Positions 30,712-38,419 of a DNA stretch of 64,000 nt are shown piece after piece. The notes below the pieces were generated by a model that was not told where the DNA came from, made no database searches, and worked only from the letters and a program-made list of their open reading frames with translations. The position numbers and the translations under genes are program-made. Positions within the stretch are counted from its first letter, which is position 1. Every line of letters begins with the position of its first letter. The DNA comes from Deltaproteobacteria bacterium (GTDB lineage Bacteria > Desulfobacterota > Desulfuromonadia > Desulfuromonadales > BM103): the NCBI GenBank assembly GCA_024636215.1, contig JAGXHL010000099.1, positions 12,739 through 76,738 of the forward strand, written 5' to 3'.

Positions 30712-30947
30712 TCCTCATCACCAAACAACCCCAGTTGGTCAAAGCGATGTTTATCAACCTTGAACGGCAAGGGGAAATAGCGCGGGCATGCCAGCAGCAG
30801 GTTGGCTGCCGGCTGTTTGCAGTTGCGCAAACATTTCAGGCAGAGGGCATTAACTGGTTTTTCGTCAGGAGAGGACTTCATCATTTTCTCCGGTCCAGAG
30901 CACAAATCCACATTAGCAGGACAGACCCTTTCCGGTAAAGTGCTCAC
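30708..30947 (-). CDS. Small cysteine-rich protein coupled to selU
   Basis: 79 aa, unrecognised. Cysteines cluster as C-x6-C near the N-terminus and CLKCLRNC-x10-C in the middle, suggesting metal or Fe-S binding. The C-terminal part (FKVDKHRFDQLGLFGDED) is mixed and acidic. It starts at GTG, which overlaps the selU stop as GTGA, so it is probably translated by coupling. That argues that it is real despite its size. A strong hairpin covers its stop codon. No function can be assigned. Confidence 0.6.
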   Translation of the reverse strand: MSTLPERVCPANVDLCSGPEKMMKSSPDEKPVNALCLKCLRNCKQPAANLLLACPRYFPLPFKVDKHRFDQLGLFGDED

Positions 30948-31999
30948 TTATGTTCAGAGGGGGGGTTAAGTATTTCACCAATCACCGCTTCAATCCGCTG
31001 CAGCAAGGTTGCCTCGGGCTCCAGATTAATTTCAATCCGTCTTTGCGGCAGAGTATGCCGATAAAGAGGATCGTAGTAATTCACCATCAACTCACTAACC
31101 AGCTCCGTCCAGTGACCCTCTTGCAAAAGCTGAAGGTAATGATTCATCGTCTCTTTGCCCAGCTTGTCCTTAAGGGCCCGGATCGGTTGAACAAACTCCG
31201 TTTTAAGTTTATCAACGGCAGGATAGTCGGCAAGAATGTTTTTGACCCTGGCTTCAAGGGTCGCATTCAACCAGATCGAGGTCTCTACCTGCAGGGCCTG
31301 ATATACTCTTGGCGGCAGACTCACCCTGCCGATATGACGGCTTTCGCCCTCTGCCAGAAGGTAAGCATCCCGGGGAATTTTGCGTAATTCGTCCCAGAGC
31401 AGGGCTTCAAACATCTTCTGGCCCGGCTGCGGCGGCAAACCAAGGTTGCCGAAGGCGCTGCCACGGTGATTGGCCAGGCCTTCAAGGTCCACGACAGGAT
31501 AACCCTTCTGCGCCAGTCGCTGCAGGCATTCGGTTTTGCCAACCCCTGTCAGGCCACGCAATACCAGCAAGCGCCCCCACTCTCCGTGTTCGAAAAAATC
31601 GAGGACCATACGCCGGAAACCCTTATGCCCTCCAGACAACTGGCGGGCAGGGACTCCGGCGAGTTCAAGGAATTGGGTCAGGGCGAGACTGCGCATGCCG
31701 CCACGCCAGCAGAAGACGACCACCGGCTGCGACGTTTCCGCCTGCAGAGCCGCCACCCGCTCAATCATGGCCGGGATCTTTGGCGCGACGATCTGCACAC
31801 CACGCCGTCGTGCCTGCTGCTTGCCAACCTGTTTGTACAGGGTGCCCACTTCCTGGCGTTCCGCATTATCGAGCAGCGGCACATTGATCGCACCCGGTAT
31901 GGTCGCCTCGGCAAATTCGTCGGGGCTTCGGGCATCAACCAGCAAGGCCCCCTTGTTGCGCAGGGTCAAGGCTTGTTCAAGTGATATGCATATAGACAT
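30944..31999 (-). CDS. selU: tRNA 2-selenouridine synthase
   Basis: Replaces sulfur with selenium at wobble 2-thiouridine of some tRNAs (via a geranylated intermediate), using selenophosphate. 351 aa. The N-terminal rhodanese domain has the active Cys in VVFCWRGGMRS (about residue 96). The C-terminal P-loop domain has LRGLTGVGKTE. I start at MSICISLEQALTL; the open frame continues upstream across an initiator tRNA and is not coding. Its presence implies selenophosphate synthase (selD) elsewhere in the genome. Confidence 0.93.
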   Translation of the reverse strand: MSICISLEQALTLRNKGALLVDARSPDEFAEATIPGAINVPLLDNAERQEVGTLYKQVGKQQARRRGVQIVAPKIPAMIERVAALQAETSQPVVVFCWRGGMRSLALTQFLELAGVPARQLSGGHKGFRRMVLDFFEHGEWGRLLVLRGLTGVGKTECLQRLAQKGYPVVDLEGLANHRGSAFGNLGLPPQPGQKMFEALLWDELRKIPRDAYLLAEGESRHIGRVSLPPRVYQALQVETSIWLNATLEARVKNILADYPAVDKLKTEFVQPIRALKDKLGKETMNHYLQLLQEGHWTELVSELMVNYYDPLYRHTLPQRRIEINLEPEATLLQRIEAVIGEILNPPSEHK

Positions 32000-32117
32000 T
32001 AAGTTCGCTCTCAGTTGAGTGGTTATACTCCAAAAGAGGACAACCGGCAAGCACCGGACAGCATAGCGAAGAAAAGGTTGACAACCCGGAAGGCTTCCGG
32101 TAGGTTGGCGCCTCTGT

Positions 32118-32194
<77 letters not shown>

Positions 32195-32203
32195 AAAAAT
32201 ATC

Positions 32204-32239
32204 AGGGACTTGCATGTATATGCAGGTCCCTTTTTATTT
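32204..32239 (+). terminator. Terminator of tRNA-fMet
   Basis: AGGGACTTGCAT and ATGCAGGTCCCT pair with one mismatch, and TTTTTATTTG follows. It begins about 10 nt past the tRNA CCA. The core resembles the palindrome at 35243-35274. Confidence 0.8.
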
Positions 32240-32300
32240 GTACTTTACCCCTTTGTACTTTACCCCTTTGTACTTTACCCCTTTGTACTTTACCCCTTTG
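32237..32300. repeat. Four exact tandem copies of a 15-bp unit
   Basis: The unit TTTGTACTTTACCCC occurs four times without a mismatch, plus TTTG. It follows the tRNA terminator. The 326-bp gap from the tRNA to the kinase gene otherwise holds the repeat-derived fragment at 32375-32417 and the kinase leader. Confidence 0.9.
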
Positions 32301-32374
32301 TGTACCACCGGATTTGCTCAACACGGTAAAACGACACCAATCATGGCATGTCTCAGAAGCAAGCCCGCAGGTTG

Positions 32375-32417
32375 ACGCAGTTATAGTGGGGAAAAATCGT
32401 TTTCGGACGAAAACTAA
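32375..32417 (+). repeat. Fragment of a dispersed sequence encoding an RFRTKTK-type tail
   Basis: Contains GTTGACGCAG, GGGGAAAAATCG and CGGACGAAAACTAA, which align with the complement of 55783-55830. In frame, both copies encode a tail ending RFRTKTK, preceded by VDAVIVGKN here and IDAEIAEKG there. Here the frame runs on into the kinase ORF, but upstream of the kinase's probable start. Confidence 0.5.
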
Positions 32418-32520
32418 ATGCGACGTCACAAGCGGGAGAGGGATCGTACTTGTTTTCATTCCTGTCATTAAGCTATTCTTGTTGCGGTTTTCTACAGTCG
32501 CGGTTGTAAGGAGCAGGGAA

Positions 32521-34287
32521 TTGGCCGATCCTAAATTTTCAAACTTATCCATCCGCACTCAGTTGATTATGTTGGCCGTTCTGCTGACGCTCCCGGCCTT
32601 GGGGATTATCGTTTATTCAGGCCTGGAGGATCGGTCTGATGACTATCAACAGGCAGTCATAGAATCGCAAAGGCTGGCTGACGGTCTGGCAGAACAGCAG
32701 GAAATGCTTACCAGCGATGCCAAACTGTTAGGGACTATATTGGCAGGCCTTCCTGAGGTGAAGAACCGTGACCTTGATAATCTGCAAGCCATTCTTGCCG
32801 AAATCCACAAACAAAGTCCGCAATATATCAACATACTGGTCACCGATGCTGAAGGCCAGGTGTGGGCCTCCGCAGTCCCGGCAGATAAATATGGATCTGT
32901 AGCGGATCGACGCTATTTCAGGAGTACACAGCAGACCAAACGGTTTTCTTCGGGCGAGTTTGTCATCAGCCGCAGTATGAATAAATCAACCATTCATATG
33001 GCCTATCCGCTTCTTGAGCATAATGAGTTCAATGGTGCGGTTATTCTCGGATTTGATCTTGATGTCATGCGTACGATCCTGGAACATGCTCAATTGCGTC
33101 ACGATGCCAACTACGTCCTGGTTGACCATAAAGGAATTATAGTCAACAGAGGCAAAGACCCTACCACACTCATTGGCAAGCCCATCCCCCCGGATACTAT
33201 GAAATTCATGGTAGATGGCCCAGACAAAGAGAGTTTTGAATTCATACGCAGGGATGGGGATACCCGTATAACAACCTATCGCAAATTGTGGCTCCCCGGT
33301 GAACAGAAGCCCTACATGTACGTACGGGCCGGAATATCGAAAAAACAAGTTCTGGCCATGTCAAAAAGAGCGCTGCTTGTCAATGTATCAGCTTTTATGC
33401 TCTTTGTTGTGCTCGCATTTCTGCTGGCTTTTGTTGTGGGTAAACGCTCGATTGTGGATCGCATCATGATGCTCAAACTTGCCTCGCAACGTTTGGCCAG
33501 CGGCGACCTCGACATCAGGGTCTCCAATCAGATTTCAGGTGGCGAACTGGGAAGTTTAGCCGAGACGTTCGACTTGATGGCCCACGAACTCGGAGAACGA
33601 GAAAAAAACTTGCAGGAGGCCAATCGCGAACTCGAAGCCTTCAGCTATTCCCTTTCTCACGATCTGCGCTCCTATCTGACGCGCATCTCGTTGGCGGGAG
33701 AATCATTGCAGGAATTCGATGGAGAACGCTTAAGTGATAGAGGCCGACACTGCCAGCAGGCGATCCTCGATACTTGCCAGGGCATGAATGAGCTCATTGA
33801 CACGATGTTGACCCTGGCCCAAATCTCGCGGCAGAAGTTGCAGCTTGAAGAGATCGACTTGAGCAGCCTGGCCGAAAAGATTTGCTGTGAACTCGCCCTG
33901 ACCAATCCCGGCCGAACCTTGCGTTTCAATATCAGCCCCGACTTGCAGGTCACCGGCGATGCGGATTTACTGCAAGTGGCACTGGAAAACCTGCTTGGCA
34001 ATGCCTGTAAATACACCGAAGGGAAAGATACAGCGCAGATCTCCTTGAACTCCAGGCTACAGGATGGTCAGCTGGTCTTTGCCGTTGTCGACAACGGCAC
34101 CGGTTTTGACATGGCAGAAGCAGAAAAACTCTTCCTCCCCTTCCAACGCCTTTCCAGCGCAAGCTCTTTTCCTGGATTCGGTATCGGCCTGACCACTGTC
34201 GAACGCATTATCAAGCGCCATGGTGGAAAAATTTGGGCCGAGGCGGTTCCCGACGAGGGGGCAACCTTCTACTTCACTCTTTCTTGA
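32521..34287 (+). CDS. Membrane sensor histidine kinase (Cache-HAMP-HisKA-HATPase)
   Basis: 588 aa. TM1 is about 11-33, the extracytoplasmic Cache-like sensor 34-282 (YFRSTQQTKRFSSGEFVISR, YPL, dCache pattern), TM2 284-306, then HAMP. The HisKA phospho-acceptor is His380 in FSYSLSHDLRSYLTRI. The ATPase domain has ENLLGNACKYT, DNGTGFD and GFGIGLTTV. The start is TTG, 7 nt after GTAAGGAG; the frame stays open upstream through a repeat fragment. No response regulator is adjacent, so the partner is unknown. Confidence 0.9.
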   Translation: MADPKFSNLSIRTQLIMLAVLLTLPALGIIVYSGLEDRSDDYQQAVIESQRLADGLAEQQEMLTSDAKLLGTILAGLPEVKNRDLDNLQAILAEIHKQSPQYINILVTDAEGQVWASAVPADKYGSVADRRYFRSTQQTKRFSSGEFVISRSMNKSTIHMAYPLLEHNEFNGAVILGFDLDVMRTILEHAQLRHDANYVLVDHKGIIVNRGKDPTTLIGKPIPPDTMKFMVDGPDKESFEFIRRDGDTRITTYRKLWLPGEQKPYMYVRAGISKKQVLAMSKRALLVNVSAFMLFVVLAFLLAFVVGKRSIVDRIMMLKLASQRLASGDLDIRVSNQISGGELGSLAETFDLMAHELGEREKNLQEANRELEAFSYSLSHDLRSYLTRISLAGESLQEFDGERLSDRGRHCQQAILDTCQGMNELIDTMLTLAQISRQKLQLEEIDLSSLAEKICCELALTNPGRTLRFNISPDLQVTGDADLLQVALENLLGNACKYTEGKDTAQISLNSRLQDGQLVFAVVDNGTGFDMAEAEKLFLPFQRLSSASSFPGFGIGLTTVERIIKRHGGKIWAEAVPDEGATFYFTLS

Positions 34288-34464
34288 CGGGTGTCTCATA
34301 ACTGACGTCTGCCAGGATGGGTTTGCCTGGGTTGGTTCACCAGAAAGCCTGGCCAATCCCAAAATGGCTTTCAGTCGACAGAAGTCGAAATTAGCCTTCA
34401 CATTATTTAGAGGGGCCGCTGGTTAGGTTAGGGTCATTCAGGAAGCTTTTTTAATCCGCTAATT

Positions 34465-34500
34465 AATGGCCACCCGTTTCTAGGTGGCTATTATTTATTT
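34465..34500 (+). terminator. Intrinsic terminator upstream of the hemolysin III gene
   Basis: AATGGCCACC and GGTGGCTATT form a 10-bp stem with one wobble and an 8-nt loop, followed by a T-rich tract. It lies 178 nt past the kinase stop and probably ends that transcript. Confidence 0.65.
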
Positions 34501-34539
34501 GATAGAATATAAGCAACCCTCAGGCAGATGGATTGTACG

Positions 34540-35199
34540 ATGGCTGACAGTCGATTAATCACTTACAGTAAAGAAGAGGAACTTGCGAATCGGTTGACAC
34601 ACATTTTCGCGGCAATACTAAGTCTGGTCGGTTTTGCGGTTTTGGTCGTTGAAGCCCTGCATACCGGCGACCGCTACCGTATCCTCAGTTCAGTAGTTTT
34701 TTGTAGTTCATTGAGTCTGTTTTATGTAATTTCTTCCATCTACCATAGCGTGCAAGACCCAAAAACTCGTTATATTTTCAGGGTGCTGGATCATGCCGGT
34801 ATCTATGTGGTGATTGCCGGTTCATACACCCCCTTGGCTCTGGTCTCATTGCGCGAAGGCAATGGTTGGACGTTTTTTTATTTCGTCTGGGGGCTCGCTT
34901 TTGTTGGAGTGATCTTTAAGGCCTTTATGACTCATCGCTTGGCATTTTTGGCGCCGGTTTTCTATATCGCCCTGGGTTGGAGCATTGTTTTTGATCTCGA
35001 AGGGTTGTTGACCATGATGCCGATCAAGGGGGTCTTATGGCTATTAGCAGGTGGCTTATGCTATACGGGTGGCATAGTGTTCTACGCTATTGACCGCATA
35101 CCTTATAATCACGCTATCTGGCATATCTTTGTAATTGCAGGCAGTCTATGTCATTACCTGTCAATCCTATGGTATGTCGTGCCGCTCAATCATGCTTAG
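34540..35199 (+). CDS. Hemolysin III / PAQR-family membrane protein
   Basis: A seven-TM protein, 219 aa, of the YqfA/HlyIII branch of the PAQR superfamily, in which some members are metal-dependent lipid hydrolases. The metal motif residues are visible: SSIYHS, LDHAGIYVVIAGSYTP, and two histidines at the C-terminus (HAIWHIFVIAGSLCHY). The bacterial function is unsettled and the hemolysin name is historical. An ATG at 34528 would add four residues; neither start has a strong ribosome-binding site. Confidence 0.88.
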   Translation: MADSRLITYSKEEELANRLTHIFAAILSLVGFAVLVVEALHTGDRYRILSSVVFCSSLSLFYVISSIYHSVQDPKTRYIFRVLDHAGIYVVIAGSYTPLALVSLREGNGWTFFYFVWGLAFVGVIFKAFMTHRLAFLAPVFYIALGWSIVFDLEGLLTMMPIKGVLWLLAGGLCYTGGIVFYAIDRIPYNHAIWHIFVIAGSLCHYLSILWYVVPLNHA

Positions 35200-35242
35200 T
35201 CACGAATGCCCTGGATAACCAACCTACTAAGAGTTCTAACAA

Positions 35243-35274
35243 CAAGGGCCTTGCATGTACATGCAAGGCCCTTG
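35243..35274. terminator. Perfect 32-bp palindrome between convergent genes
   Basis: CAAGGGCCTTGCATGT followed by its exact complement. It lies between the stops of the hemolysin III gene (plus) and the CBS gene (minus) and could end both transcripts. Core GCATGTACATGC resembles the tRNA-fMet terminator. Confidence 0.65.
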
Positions 35275-35304
35275 TCTTGTTCAGCGCTTCAGCTTGGCAA
35301 AAAA

Positions 35305-36141
35305 TCAGACGGCACCCGGTGTCAGGCCTGTCGACTCACGTAAGTCTCCCAGCAACGCACTCACCAGCCCCGACTCCTGCTGCTCCAGCACTCTGCCGAG
35401 ATCTGTCTGAGTCAGAATCCCTGCCATGGCTCCAAATTCATCAGTCACCAGCAGGCGTCGAATTGATTTCTTCAGCATCAAGCCGATAGTTTCGTCTGGA
35501 GCTGTCGTCAACGGGGTTGAAATAATGGCATGACTCATCACCGAGCTGACAGGCATCTCAGACAAGTCCAGATCTTCAGCGATACAACGGACAACATCGC
35601 GTTCAGTAAAGATACCCACCGGGTGGCCGTTTTCTACAACGACGATGCAGCTGACCGAGCGCCGGGCCATCAAGGAGAGTGCGTAGCGTGCCGAGACCTC
35701 GGGAGCAACATGCAGGACCTGCTCAGACATCAGCTGGGAGACGTCGCGGACACCGGAAAAGGCTTTGTCTCGCAGAGAGCGAACCAGGTCGGTCTGGGTG
35801 AAGATGCCGGTCATCTCCAGGCGACGATCGAGGACGACCAGATGACGTATGCCGTGCTGACAAAACACCTGGTGAGCCTGAGCAACGGACATTTCCTCGG
35901 AGACGGTCATAACCGGCTTGTTCATGACCTCCTTGACCAGCAAATCAGGTTGACCAAGCAGCCAGTTGGCGGCAAACACAACATCGCGCTCGGTCAGGAT
36001 ACCGATGGGTTCATTGTGAGACAGAACAATAATACAACTGATACGTCTGTCGCACATAACCCGTAAGGCGTCTCGAACCGTCGCCTCGGATTCTATGGCA
36101 ACCACGGGCCGCGTTGCCAAGCCACCAACTGTCTTCTTCAT
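35305..36141 (-). CDS. Four-CBS-domain protein
   Basis: 278 aa consisting of two Bateman modules, four CBS repeats. Each repeat has the pattern 'M.....V..... G(I)(L/F)T(E/Q).D(V/L)', e.g. IGILTERDVV, TGIFTQTDLV, VGIFTERDVV and AGILTQTDLG. Such proteins bind adenine nucleotides or SAM and usually regulate a partner. No catalytic domain is fused. I start at MKKTVGGLATRPVVAIE, 4 nt after AGGGGGATGG. The partner cannot be told from the neighbours. Confidence 0.9.
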   Translation of the reverse strand: MKKTVGGLATRPVVAIESEATVRDALRVMCDRRISCIIVLSHNEPIGILTERDVVFAANWLLGQPDLLVKEVMNKPVMTVSEEMSVAQAHQVFCQHGIRHLVVLDRRLEMTGIFTQTDLVRSLRDKAFSGVRDVSQLMSEQVLHVAPEVSARYALSLMARRSVSCIVVVENGHPVGIFTERDVVRCIAEDLDLSEMPVSSVMSHAIISTPLTTAPDETIGLMLKKSIRRLLVTDEFGAMAGILTQTDLGRVLEQQESGLVSALLGDLRESTGLTPGAV

Positions 36142-36325
36142 CCATCCCCCTTCAGCCACCCCGCCACTCACCTGATTACGTCATTAACCGTAAACAAACT
36201 GGTTATTTGGTTGAAATAGCGCTAAAAAAAAGTGCATATAACAGTATTTTAATGGCGTGCAAAAAGAGTTCCACTTTTTTAAAGAAGACAGGTATTAGCT
36301 TCGCAAGCATGAAATTTCATCCAGC

Positions 36326-36362
36326 TTAAAAACTAACAGCCCATAACATCCTGGTTATGGGC
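36326..36362 (-). terminator. Terminator downstream of the macrodomain gene
   Basis: GCCCATAAC and GTTATGGGC pair around CAGGAT on the minus strand, with TGTTAGTTTTT downstream. The remaining bases up to the CBS gene (36172-36325) look like an A/T-rich promoter region without an ORF. Confidence 0.7.
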
Positions 36363-36399
36363 CGAGCTGAAAAAGCTTGTATTTGTCTGAACGAAAAGA

Positions 36400-36921
36400 T
36401 CAGGCCAGCAAGTCCTGATAAGCCTGCCGGTAGACCTCCAGATCCTGCTCTGAAAAACAGGCCATAACCACACGCGGAGCAGCCTCCTCCGTCTCAATAA
36501 AATCGAGGATGACGCGCAAAGCGATACGGCTGGCCCGCTCAATCGGAAAACGGTACACACCGGTACTGATCGAAGGAAAGGCAAGACTGCGCAGCTTGTG
36601 ATCAACAGCCAGCTGCAAACTGTTGCGATAACAACTGGCGAGAAGATTGTTTTCGTTATGGTCGCCACCATGCCAGACAGGTCCCACGGTATGGATTACG
36701 TAACGCGCCGGCAGATTATAGCCCTTGGTAATCCTGGCCTCTCCCGTCGGACAGCCATGCAATTCTCGACAAGCCTCCAACAGTTCAGGACCCGCAACCC
36801 GATGAATGGCTCCATCCACACCACCGCCGCCAAGCAACTTCTCGTTGGCGGCATTGACGATCGCCTCAACTTCGAGGCGCGTGATGTCAGCCTGAATGAT
36901 TTCTATCTTTTCCAGTATCAT
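36400..36921 (-). CDS. Macrodomain protein (O-acetyl-ADP-ribose deacetylase type)
   Basis: 173 aa, a single macro domain like YmdB. Markers are the N-terminal VEAIVNAANEKLLGGGGVDGAIHRVAGPEL (split here as IVNAANE and GGGGVDGAIH), GEARITKGYNLPA and the phosphate loop FPSISTGVYRFP. It binds ADP-ribose and may remove acetyl or ADP-ribosyl groups. I start at MILEKIEIIQADIT with AAGAGG 4 nt upstream; the open frame continues 37 codons upstream without support. Confidence 0.92.
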   Translation of the reverse strand: MILEKIEIIQADITRLEVEAIVNAANEKLLGGGGVDGAIHRVAGPELLEACRELHGCPTGEARITKGYNLPARYVIHTVGPVWHGGDHNENNLLASCYRNSLQLAVDHKLRSLAFPSISTGVYRFPIERASRIALRVILDFIETEEAAPRVVMACFSEQDLEVYRQAYQDLLA

Positions 36922-37098
36922 TGAACCTCTTGGTTGCTTGTCATAACTACGCGTTGTTATTCTGGCATTAATATTAACGGCATTCGCCGCGTATTCAAGT
37001 CCACGGTGTGAAATACGATTAAGCGGGATCATTTGGTTTGGAGATCAACAGATAATTGTGCAGCTAGAAAAAGCGACCAGGAGGCTATTCACTGACAG

Positions 37099-37129
37099 AC
37101 ATGGCCACTCGGATACCGGGTGGCCATGT
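37099..37129. terminator. Hairpin at the 3' end of the small Cys protein gene
   Basis: ACATGGCCACTCGG and CCGGGTGGCCATGT pair with one wobble around ATA. It starts one base after the stop codon of the gene at 37130-37324. The T-run is short. Confidence 0.6.
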
Positions 37130-37324
37130 TTAGCGCTTGATAAACGGGCTGGGATTACACAGGTCTTCCGCCTGGTTGGCCGAAGCATTACAGTTGTGAC
37201 AGAGATACCCGGGTGCATCCGACCGTTCCGCAACGTCGTCATGCGATCCGGTTTTCTTCAACTCGCAAATATGCAGCTGATGTCCCGAAGGATCCTTGCA
37301 TTCAGGTTTCGATAGTTCGGACAT
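37130..37324 (-). CDS. Small zinc-ribbon-like protein
   Basis: 64 aa, MSELSKPECKDPSGHQLHIC at the start and a CHNC pair near residue 43, with further cysteines at the N- and C-terminal ends. The pattern C...H..HIC...CHNC...C suggests one zinc site. The ribosome-binding site is excellent (AATGGAGGCTTT then ATG), and a hairpin follows the stop, so I judge it a real gene. I know of similar uncharacterised small proteins in Geobacter-type genomes but cannot give a function. Confidence 0.65.
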   Translation of the reverse strand: MSELSKPECKDPSGHQLHICELKKTGSHDDVAERSDAPGYLCHNCNASANQAEDLCNPSPFIKR

Positions 37325-37385
37325 AAAGCCTCCATTGATGAATGTCGTCGCGTGACATCAGTGTAACATCTTCAGGCAGGCAATT

Positions 37386-37467
37386 GACGGACTTTACGGG
37401 CCGAAGCGAAAATTTGGCTGTTTCAACACAGATTTTAGCTCATTTGCAGCAGGGTCATAACCGTAGC
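37386..37467. repeat. Half copy of the MITE-like element
   Basis: Matches the left half of the element at 180-349: cggactttacgggccgaag, cgaaaatttgg, cagattttagctcatttgca and gtcataaccgtagc. It stops at the point that is the centre of symmetry of the full copy, a few bases from the stop codon of the ANTAR regulator. Confidence 0.75.
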
Positions 37468-37470
37468 CGA

Positions 37471-38034
37471 TCAGTCTTCCGTCAACAAAATCGCCTCGGC
37501 AACCTCCCGCAACGACTTTCTCTTGTCCATCGCCAGTTTCTGCAAACGCCGAAATGCCTGGGGCTCATCCATGCCACGCTTCATCAAAACACCTTTGGCG
37601 CGGTCAATCACTTTACGTGATTCGAGTGTCTCCTTTAATTTCGACACTTCCTCACGCAAACTTGAGAGATCGACGAACTGGTGGATCGCCAGATCCACGG
37701 CGGCAAAAAGTTGTTCGGCCCGCACCGGCTTGACGACATAGTTCATGACACCAGCCAGGCGTGCCCGCTCGATCGTCTCGGACTCGGTGTTCGCCGTAAC
37801 CAGCACGATCGGCAGAGGTTTGACTTTGCCTATTTTTTCGGCAGCCGTGACACCATCCATAACAGGCATGCCGACATCCATGACCACCAGAAGAATTTCC
37901 TGGTGGCTCGCTATTTCAACAGCCTGAACGCCGTTCTCTGCCTCGAGAATTTCATCAAACCCGTACCCGGCAACAATTTCAGCGACCTGACGTCGCAACA
38001 GGGGTTCATCATCGACAACTAAAGCACGCCTCAT
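37471..38034 (-). CDS. ANTAR-domain response regulator
   Basis: 187 aa. The receiver domain (1-120) has the acidic pocket VVDDEP, phospho-acceptor D53 in VVMDVGMPVMDG, T in VLVTANT and K in VVKPVRAEQ. A short coiled coil follows, then the ANTAR RNA-binding domain (KVIDRAKGVLMKRGMDEPQAFRRLQKLAMDKRKSLREVA, residues about 138-180). When phosphorylated, such proteins dimerise and prevent termination by binding paired hairpins in nascent RNA. AGGAG lies upstream of the ATG. No kinase is adjacent. The 385-bp upstream gap has a structured stretch (38206-38285) and a smaller hairpin at 38067-38092. Confidence 0.93.
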   Translation of the reverse strand: MRRALVVDDEPLLRRQVAEIVAGYGFDEILEAENGVQAVEIASHQEILLVVMDVGMPVMDGVTAAEKIGKVKPLPIVLVTANTESETIERARLAGVMNYVVKPVRAEQLFAAVDLAIHQFVDLSSLREEVSKLKETLESRKVIDRAKGVLMKRGMDEPQAFRRLQKLAMDKRKSLREVAEAILLTED

Positions 38035-38205
38035 AACATGGAGCTCCTCTTCATTTTAAGGAATGGCAAGCAGCCTGTCGGCAGGCCGCTTGAGCATAGC
38101 AGTGCATCAGCGATGCCAAAAACCATGTTTGCCCTCTAAACGCCATGGCCGTTTCGAGTTCGAAATCCACCAGGGTTTAAGATGCGCCCCAGGATTACCT
38201 CAGCG

Positions 38206-38285
38206 GCAACGCTTGACTTTAGTCTGCTGAGCCTAACGCAGGAAGGGTCACTCAGCTGAAGCAGCAAGGCAGGTTGAAGCGTTGC
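38206..38285. other. Nested inverted repeats in the ANTAR/HAD divergent gap
   Basis: Outer arms GCAACGCTT (38206-38214) and AAGCGTTGC (38277-38285) pair exactly. Inside them GCTGAG (38226-38231) and CTCAGC (38251-38256) pair exactly. The transcript could fold into an ordered two-helix structure on either strand. It lies upstream of the HAD promoter, so only the minus-strand (ANTAR) transcript would include it. Confidence 0.4.
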
Positions 38286-38307
38286 AGAGCATGATTCTCG
38301 CATTAGA

Positions 38308-38336
38308 TTGACTGAAAGCAGATATAGCCATAGTAT
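38308..38336 (+). promoter_or_regulatory. Probable promoter of the HAD gene
   Basis: TTGACT, an exact 17-nt spacer, and TAGTAT; the expected start is about 75 nt before the ATG at 38420. Confidence 0.55.
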
Positions 38337-38419
38337 TGTAATTATCTGTTTCTATTCGGTTATTCAACACAACATTTACTCATTATGCCGGAACAAGAGC
38401 CTGAAAGGATAAATACAAC

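Noticed and set aside
32237..32300. CRISPR array
   Set aside because: The 15-bp units are directly adjacent with no spacers.
32202..32558. 118-codon minus-strand ORF with QRGKV repeats
   Set aside because: The repeat residues are only the reading of the 15-bp tandem repeat; no ribosome-binding site or family match.
36922..37032. 37-codon extension of the macrodomain gene
   Set aside because: No family similarity; the internal ATG has AAGAGG at good spacing and starts the conserved fold.
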